From contig RDEW01000007.1 in assembly GCA_011109175.1 (NCBI GenBank), positions 805,712 through 869,711 on the forward strand: 64,000 bases of DNA. Reading direction: 5' to 3'. Positions 57,601 to 64,000 of the stretch are shown one piece after another. Origin of the DNA: Dicyema japonicum (taxonomy: Eukaryota > Dicyemida > Rhombozoa > Dicyemidae). How positions within the stretch are numbered: position 1 is the first letter of the stretch; the number at the start of each line of letters is the position of its first letter. The notes beneath the pieces are model-generated. The model was given only the letters and a program-made list of their open reading frames with translations, did not search any database and had not been told where the DNA came from. The position numbers and the translations under genes are program-made.

Positions 57601-59598
57601 ACTAATTTCTTTACAACTTCCTTTCTCCACGTTCATTCTCTCCCATTTGTAATTTCTGAAGTAATAATACGACCAATACGCATTTATGTCGCAAATTTCG
57701 TCTTCGTCAAACAAGACACGTGCAAAATAGATATCCGACTTGTTGCAATAAAAGTCGATCTTCTCTATTTTGACAGCCAAAATTAAATCTTTGCTCAAAA
57801 ATTGAAATAACCAATATTTTGATGAAAGTTTCCCCCAAAGGACACCCAAATGAATGACCCGCTCTTTAGAGAGTACACGTCAAATATCTCCCTTCCGTCT
57901 TCGTCGAACACCCTTTTCACCATTTTAGTGCAACTCCCAGGGGATTTAAAGCCCAGCGAGCTCATGCTTTCAAGAAACTGAATTTAGCGTGAAACTCAAA
58001 CTTTTGGGAACATTGTGTCCCTTTTATTAACTACACGTGATCTTCCTCGGTCATATTTTGTTTCAATTTTCTTATTCGGGACTCCGACGAGAAAGACTGT
58101 GAGCTGAACCACGTCATTCACGACAAGTCGGTTTCCGTCGTCTATTTTTGGAATATTCCCGTTCCCCTGTTGATTAGAATGCCCCAACTTTGAATTCAAT
58201 GTTTTTAAGTCTTCTTTCAATGTCTCCGTAAAAATCCCTGGTCTTCTTTAGATCGCTGATCGTTCGCTTGGTCTTGAAATACGGTTATTATTCAAACCTG
58301 CTTCGACTCAGCTTCAACCTCAAAGGGGGTCATTGATTGATATTTCGGCTCAATCTGACCACCATCGGGATTATTACGACAGAGGTCAAGCTAACATATA
58401 CTTAAACGGTAGACCTGCTCAAGTTCATGATACTTCTGCTTGAGTAACTCCTTGACCCTCAAAAGTTTGTCTTTAAGATATTCCAACGGTCCAATTGGAT
58501 CGAAACTCCCACCAGAAGAAACCCAAACTGGCCCGAACATCCGAATATAACCTTTTTGGACAAAATCGGGAATTTTAGAAACTAACCGTTAAATAAAAAA
58601 TCACGTTTCGAGATGTCTCTGACTTGGCGTCCGTTGATATCGTAGACAATTTTTGCCGAGTTGCTCAACGAAAGTGCCCTGCTGCTGTCCTCCAGGAACT
58701 CAAAAATTCAAAAAATTAAACGCAAATAAAATTCTCCACGTTTCCGTTAACGTAGCACTCTCCTTTTCCGTGTCCGTTTTCAAAAATGTGCACTAACCTG
58801 TTGCTTGAACTCCTAAAAGTAAAAAACGGATAAACTGAGTATTTCGTGGTTTTGAATGATTTTTTTCGAGTTTTACGCCGTTCATCGTCCATTGAATTTT
58901 TGAATTGTTTGTATTGATTTCTAAAGTACATGTCAAAGGTCACGAACTTTCCATGTCAATGTAAGATCCCCCGGTCGAAATCGCCACTGAAACATAATTT
59001 GGTAGATCATCTCCCTCAAAAATTTCCTGTCCTTGCCAAAACAGTCTTCGAGCCGCTGAATTAAGCTCCAACCGAACTGTGGCTTGTTCCAGAATCTTGA
59101 CTTTAAAACTTATTCAAACAGATTTTATGGTATGCCCGCAGATTCTTACCCCCTCGTGTAGGGTGCCATTGGGATAAGCGATCACGACATAGCCATTAAT
59201 TGGGGGATGTAGTGGCTTTTCTGCCGAAATTAATAGGAAAAATTTACTTGGTGTCCTCGACATGGTCAAATTTCTGGCCGACCTTGAATATATTTATCTA
59301 CAAACCTAAGTTTTTTGCGAAAGTCCGAATTGAAGTAATAGGGAAGTCCAGAGATTCTAGAATATTCTAAATATTAAAACTTGGAGATTATGTCGTTATA
59401 ACACTCATCGAGCTCTTTCGGGATAATTTCGTTAAGATTGAGTCTTTTCTTGGTTTTGCAAATTTTCCGAGATTTAATACTATCGCTGGCGGATGAAGTA
59501 ATGGAATCAGCGTCCGTCGTGAGGGCGGTGCACTCATCTGTCATATAGCGCTTGTAGAAGCGCCTACATCTTGAAGTCTGGCTTCGGTTCTCCATCAT
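54634..59598 (-). CDS. DCDC1-like protein: doublecortin domains plus beta-trefoil-like repeats
   Basis: Multi-exon gene with introns of 21-24 nt, start at 59598 (MMENRSQTSRCRRF), stop 54634-54636, roughly 1,400-1,500 residues. Doublecortin-type (ubiquitin-like) segments are visible: INGYVVIAYPNGTLHEGVRI with LNSAARRLFWQGQEIFEGDD (59230-58960); VHIFENGHGKGECYVNGN (58780) with SLSNSAKIVYDINGRQVRDI (58650) and GPVWVSSGGSF (58530); LIVHRNGDPISEPGVRVCGT with LDLSNAGRKLFQADGTLIVD (55450-55260) and VVDVWLSCGESFVEPI; VTVYYRDISNSKEF with HGGVKLFDRLDNQ (54940-54790). The middle (57900-55700) holds repeats with aromatic WTFTNDGFIFLN- and YDWPMEGFLVP-like strands, resembling the ricin-type trefoil region of DCDC1. 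DCX domains bind microtubules; DCDC1 has been linked to dynein and midbody function. Not every exon in 58400-55700 was resolved. Confidence 0.75.
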
Positions 59599-59744
59599 GC
59601 AACTGTGATATCACTAAATAATGTAATTGGACGAATTTTGAATTAAATATGGTTACCATGACAATTTAGCAAGTGATTATTAGCGACATCCATAGATTCG
59701 ACATACACGTGCGATTCTCCAACTTCCTAAGATTTTGGAATGCA

Positions 59745-59930
59745 CGAGGTTTGAACCCAGATCCCTCTTGCACCTTACGCTTACTTCGTTCGATACTTTG
59801 GTTTCCTGAGACATCACCTCGTCCATGCTCACGAAAAAAAGACAAAGCTTTCATCCCTCGTGAAGCTATGTAGACATTTTGTGCGATAGAGGTACGTCAT
59901 TACCTCAACCTTCCGATTGATTAACCACGT
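59745..59930 (-). repeat. Dispersed repeat R1, copy 3
   Basis: Minus strand: GGTTGAGGTAATGACGTACC, TCTATCGCAC, TTTCGTGAGCATGGACGAGG and a final GGGTTCAAAC. Same order as the copies at 3340 and 40500. Confidence 0.6.
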
Positions 59931-61608
59931 GATTATATACTGTGTAATGGATAATTACGAATATTGCACTAGAAATATTAAAAATTAAAAAAAACTTGAA
60001 AATAGGCTTTTTAAATTTTACGAGCACATTTCTCAACTCCCATATTTCTTGATACATTGGTGGAAGCTTATTAAAAAAAATTTAGGGATTCCTTAGTAAC
60101 CTGACTGGGACGGTATATACCCCCATAGCACCTCGTGGTTAACTTCATAGTCAAAAGAAATATATTATCCTTTTTAACCTTAATGCACTCCTCCAGCTTC
60201 GGTGTCAAAATTTATTTTTAATTAAATCTTATTTTAGCATAAAAATCAGTGCCCTCCATATTTAAAAAAAACATTAATGTCAATTTGTAGCTACCCAAAA
60301 GCGAAAAATGAATATAACATTTTATCTTGGAATCCCGGATTAACCTCCATAAAGAAGGTTTCCATTCATACCTTGTGAGGATTTAGGAATGATCAGACTT
60401 CCACCCCATGAGGATTTTGCCATTTTAAGAAAATCTCGTTGGTGTTCTTTCAAGTGATCTAATGTAGGCGACGTTCAGCCTTTTCCGTAACCCAAAGGTA
60501 GGTGAAATGATTCAGTTCAAATTGTTCTGCGTTAATAACGAGAATGGGATGATTCACACCACACGAGCGTATTCGAAGGTCTCTACGTTGGTTTGCATGA
60601 AAGTTCCTGGAAGAACTATGTAATGTGAACAAAACCTTCAATATTCTTAACTTCTTTTGTATCCTCATAGCTATCAGACACAGTTGACTTGTAAATGCCT
60701 CAACCGGATCAAAGGTAACTCAAAGGATAAAGAGTCTTTTAGGTTGAGATGTACTTCCACTTTCCCGATGTTATTAAATTTATTCCTTCATGAAGTTCCC
60801 CAAATTGATGATATCCATTACTCGTGTCCTATCACCTCTAGGAACAGACACCCCTCTTTGACGGTCGTCATCAAAAAATGGTCTATCCTTTCTCAGACAT
60901 CGATCCCCCGTCGGCTTCTCGTGTAGACACAAGCATAGACATTTCCGAGAAGGAGTAAGGTTCCTGAGTTATCAATGAGAGATCCAATTTTCTTCAACTA
61001 TTTATTTTCACATAAGAGAACTCTTAGGGTATAGTTAGCCACAGATTAGAGTTCTTTCATTTGGATGAAGTGGATGACATCAAGCCATAACTGCAAGGAC
61101 ACTGTGATAGAGGGGAATGCAGATGCTCGAATTGATATTCGAAGAGAAGGAACGTGGAATTCTCATGTTGGTTGCTTGAAAGGATCACGATGAATTGAAA
61201 AAATGTGATTCCTAATTAAATTTCCAAACTTTCCATATTTTTCGTTTCGAGGAACAAAGAATATCCGTGGACAGTGGGAGTTGGATACCCAAGGTTTAGT
61301 TACTTGGAAAGGAACTATTGAAAAGTAAAAAGAAAGCACGTCGCTAGGTAATATTTCCTGAATCCGGTTAATGGTGATTTCACTGAGAGTAAGCTCCAGT
61401 CAGGGATTTGGCTCAACGTCACCACAGCAGAAAAACAAAATACACTAACATCCTCGTCTCCATGGTTGATGGACAGGACTCTTCACCACTTTAAGTGAGA
61501 AATTTCACCACAGCGATCGAGGACATAAAATATGTTTGGAAATAATTTTATGTAAATTTTAACTATTAATATAAATTATTTAAAAAAAAATTTAATTATA
61601 ACTTAGTG
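59931..61608. other. Long stretch without a recognised gene
   Basis: About 1.7 kb. Short open frames on both strands (for example 60459-60668 minus, 60657-60926 plus) have no recognised motif, and no set of 20-28-nt introns joining them into a family was found. An unknown gene is possible. Confidence 0.4.
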
Positions 61609-62143
61609 ATGAATTCTCAACAAATATCAATCAGGGACCTAAAGGAAGGCATGAAGAACATATCACTTTGTGTAATATTAATCAAACTTGGTAAGATTTA
61701 CTAATCATTATTGACCGTGTTGTGCGAACAAAAGAGGGAGGATGCTTACGAATCGTTCAGGTAGCTGATAGAACAGGATCTATAAATTTTTGTGTATTCG
61801 GAGATATAGCGAATCACGTGCAGTCTTCGGATATTTTAACGTTAACCCGAGGGTATAAAATGTTTTTATATTTTAGGTACACAACGGTTTACCGTGGTTG
61901 CCTCACTCTCTATGTCTCAAAGGGGGGTTCTGCTCAGCGTATAGGACAGTTTGTCTTTGGTTTCAGCCTAGATTTTGTTTGGTCTTCAAAGAGCATCCAT
62001 TTATGAGTGCTTTGAGTGTCTCTGACAAACCAACTCAGAGGATTCCCCAGAGAGGAGAAAGCCCCAATCAGTCGAGGTGGATAGATCGAAGCGAACCTGT
62101 CATCCTTTTCCTGCCAAGTGATTTATTGTGTCTATTTTTTTAA
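61609..62143 (+). CDS. SOSS complex subunit B / NABP-like single-stranded DNA-binding protein
   Basis: SOSS-B (hSSB1/NABP2, NABP1) binds single-stranded DNA through one OB fold and works in double-strand-break repair. Start ATG 61609 (MNSQQISIRDLKEGMKNISL). Then VVRTKEGGCLRIVQVADRTG, SINFCVFGDIANHVQSSDIL, LTRG, a 24-nt intron, YTTVYRGCLTLYVSKGG, SAQRIGQ, a 23-nt intron, FCLVFKEHPFMS; stop 62141-62143. About 154 residues; the disordered tail is shorter than in vertebrates (about 200). The VADRTGSIN and YxxVxxGCLTLYxxxGG-xxxIGxF blocks are diagnostic. The first intron (61691-61713, 23 nt) begins GTAAG but ends TG rather than AG. Confidence 0.9.
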
Positions 62144-62246
62144 TTCTTATTTTGGTGGACCAATGAATTAAATCCATTAAAAGTATCAACGCTTGACTTA
62201 TCCCGTATGCTCTTATAATGTGCACGAAGAAGTGATGGGCCTAGAA

Positions 62247-62370
62247 GAGGTCGGTTGTCTAGTTTTTGACCTTTGCCCGAGTTCTTTAACATTTTAGAGA
62301 GGTCGGGTGTCTAGTTTTTGACCTTTGAGTCGACAATCTTCTAAAATGTTGAAGAACTCGGGTAAAGGTC
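62247..62370. repeat. Direct repeat nested in an imperfect hairpin
   Basis: A 29-bp direct repeat (GAGGTCGG[T/G]TGTCTAG, TTTTTGACCTTTG) lies at 62247-62275 and 62299-62327. A 30-nt inverted repeat pairs 62268-62297 with 62341-62370 with two mismatches. The second direct copy sits in the loop. It is 100 bp downstream of the SOSS-B stop codon. Confidence 0.85.
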
Positions 62371-62435
62371 GTCTGGCCTCAGGTGGACTAAGGATTATAG
62401 ACAAATTAACGAAGTACAATTCCTAATTTTAACTA

Positions 62436-62678
62436 ATGGAGGTTCCCTTCTTTCAAAGACAGTGCTCTGGGTCGGCTTGTGGATATGTCTGTCCAATTCT
62501 TGATAGTCAACACGGAGAGAGGACGCGATGTTCAGATGCGAATGAACAGATCACTAAAATAAAGAATATCACTCAGGTGGAAAGACAGATAACCCAACGA
62601 GTCAATAAGGAGTATGGATTGAAAATATCCCCTAATATACGTGTACAGAATAAAATCAAAGTTTTTATCGTTGGTTAG
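62436..62678 (+). CDS. Unidentified small open frame, Cys-rich start
   Basis: 80 codons from ATG 62436. Cysteines at CSGSACGYVC and RTRC could form a zinc site; the second half (NITQVERQITQRVNKEYGL) is charged and likely helical. Could be one exon of a larger gene, or chance. No family recognised. Confidence 0.3.
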   Translation: MEVPFFQRQCSGSACGYVCPILDSQHGERTRCSDANEQITKIKNITQVERQITQRVNKEYGLKISPNIRVQNKIKVFIVG

Positions 62679-62814
62679 AAACACGGAAAATGGAGTCGAA
62701 GTCCGTGGGCATGTCTCTATGAGATCACATACTACGGTAAATTGTGTCCTGTGGTACATAGGGGGGCTATAAGTACAAGATCACATGAGAGTGCTTAATA
62801 ATAATAATCATTGA

Positions 62815-63867
62815 TTAGACAAAAGTGTTTTGCAGTCTACAAAATCTATTGAAATTTGTAAATTTTATTTCGCTCTCATTGCCACTCATCCACGAGTTTT
62901 CTTTTGAGGCTTGCAAGTTCGAGATCACCCCACTCAGATTCTCATAATTCATCGAATTTATTCTAAAAAATTACAAATTAGTACGTAGAAATTGAATTTT
63001 CGTGAGAAAGATTAGAACCTCCCCACTAAGCATAAAAACGAACAGTACATTCGAAACGGACTTAAAAATGTAGCATTTTAGAAACGATATATTCTCAGCC
63101 TCCTTCGTCAGCATGCAGTACCTGTCGGTCCCAAAGTCCAGAATGACCCTGTTCTGGGAGCATCCGTACTTTGTGATAATGTTAATCGGCCACTCGTATT
63201 TTATCTGATTGTTCGTCTTCATTATTCTCACGAAATTTTTGGTGATCGACAGCATCCTGTATATCAGCTTTCCGTGTTTCACGTTTATTTCCTGGAAACG
63301 TTATTTTAGCCAGACTTTAACGGCAAAGTAGGTTGCCCCGAAAAACGCCTTGCTCTGACACTCAATAATGTACTCAGACTTGATGGTGTGAGGATCGGAT
63401 CCCCTCAGCAACTTGTATTGGTCGACAATTTTATTCTTGTGCTTCTTGTAGATCTCCGGGAGATACATTCTAATAGGACATAAATTTACTTGATCGATTC
63501 GTGGTAGTCCCCCAGGTTTATATGGCAGTGAAAAGCCGCCAGTTTTACAAGAGTAATGCCGTCCACCGACGCGGTCCCAGAAACGACATCATTAGAGATC
63601 TAGGATGTCACAATTATAGCCACGTGGTCGTAGAGAATGTCTATTTCAATCGAACTGCTTGGAATGTAGCCATTCAGGTAAAGACGTCGCTCCAGCATGA
63701 GGGTCTCATTGGGACCAACATCCTGATCAGGAAGGGTCAGATTCCCATCAATCCACGTGACTGAATATTCGTAAATTTAAGTCACCATCATTTCCAAGAT
63801 TCAGTCTGTTGAACTTAGTTTTTTTATTTTTGAAAATTTCGTAATTTTCTGCGGTTTTTTCTTTCAT
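62815..63867 (-). CDS. Talin-like FERM head, apparently without a rod
   Basis: Talin couples integrins to actin; its head is a FERM (F0-F3) unit. Minus-strand exons joined by introns of 20-25 nt give: KEKTAENYEIFKNKKTKFNR; WIDGNLTLPDQDVGPNETLM followed by LERRLY (end of F1; compare the talin NETLLLRRKFF motif); IDILYDH-ISNDVVSGTAS and LAAFHCHINLGDYHE (F2); MYLPEIYKKHKN; SKAFFGATYFAVKEINVKHG; LIYRMLSITKNFVRIMKTNN; YEWPINIITKYGCSQNRVIL followed by DFG (F3, PTB-like, integrin-tail binding). After F3 only about 70 residues follow before TAA at 62815-62817. No PH insertion is present in F2, so talin rather than kindlin. The start (ATG 63867) is provisional; F0/F1 exons may lie upstream, and the window ends 130 bp beyond. 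Confidence 0.8.
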
Positions 63868-64000
63868 CAAAAAAAATTCTTTGAAATTTTTGATTCCTTA
63901 AATAAAATCAAGTCCAACCAACATTCCTGCAGAACGAGGCAACAATGAACTCCGCCGACTGACTGCAAGCATATTCAACGGTAGTAAGGGTCCCAATCCT
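63868..64000. other. Window edge upstream of the talin-like exons
   Basis: Too short to judge; may hold a further 5' exon of the talin-like gene (a CTTGATTTTATTTAAG splice-acceptor-like end lies near 63910 on the minus strand). Confidence 0.3.

Noticed and set aside
62815-63867. Kindlin instead of talin
   Set aside because: No PH-domain insertion in F2, and the LPEIYKKHKN and LDFG-containing F3 blocks fit talin better.
1-64000. Alternative genetic code (in-frame stops in eL42 and LINEs)
   Set aside because: LENG8, SOSS-B and other genes use TAA, TAG and TGA as normal ends and contain no internal stops once short introns are removed.

Overview
The window looks like nuclear DNA of a small, AT-rich metazoan parasite, most likely a dicyemid mesozoan. 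About ten genes can be read by joining exons across introns that are almost all 20-29 nt long (mode 22-25 nt) with GT...AG ends. Dicyemids are the animals known for spliceosomal introns of this size. The gene content is animal-type: a talin head, a DCDC1-like doublecortin protein, a galactocerebrosidase, TTLL4, a SOSS-B/NABP protein, EndoG, a P4-ATPase, a LENG8/THP3 protein, eL42, a four-CTLD receptor and a mucin. The species is inference; the intron sizes and gene identities were read from the sequence by eye, without alignment tools.

Layout. 1-5.1 kb: transposon relics (a LINE cut by the window edge, a LINE-C reverse transcriptase piece). 5.3-6.7 kb (-): LENG8/THP3-like gene. 7.6-11.3 kb (-): P4-ATPase (phospholipid flippase). 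11.5-14.4 kb: short interspersed element, hAT-like relic and LINE fragments. 15.6-20.9 kb (+): secreted or membrane-anchored mucin-like gene with about 115 copies of a 42-bp (14-residue) Thr/Ser/Asn repeat. 21.2-22.0 kb (-): 3' end of a TTLL4-like gene. 22-25 kb: repeats and a Tigger-like relic. 25.2-27.5 kb (+): type I membrane protein with four C-type lectin-like domains. 27.6-38.0 kb: a large transposon island. 38.2-39.1 kb (+): EndoG. 40.0-40.3 kb (+): eL42 with a damaged 3' half. 40.5-47.1 kb: second transposon island. 47.3-48.0 kb: 60-bp satellite. 48.3-50.6 kb (+): galactocerebrosidase. 51.2-54.5 kb: third transposon island, with a nested insertion flanked by a 12-bp target duplication. 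54.6-59.6 kb (-): DCDC1-like protein. 61.6-62.1 kb (+): SOSS-B. 62.8-63.9 kb (-): talin head without room for a rod.

The genes are unrelated housekeeping, cytoskeletal or cell-surface genes and show no operon logic. Two surface proteins stand out, the giant mucin and the multi-lectin receptor about 4 kb apart; they would suit an organism living on a mucus-covered host epithelium (inference). At least five non-LTR retrotransposon lineages are present (called here LINE-A, LINE-C, LINE-D, RTE-like, and an R2/CRE-like lineage with a restriction-like endonuclease domain), almost all as broken copies. Several otherwise well-conserved genes carry one-base frame breaks, some at homopolymers, so residual assembly indels are likely and should be excluded before calling pseudogenes.
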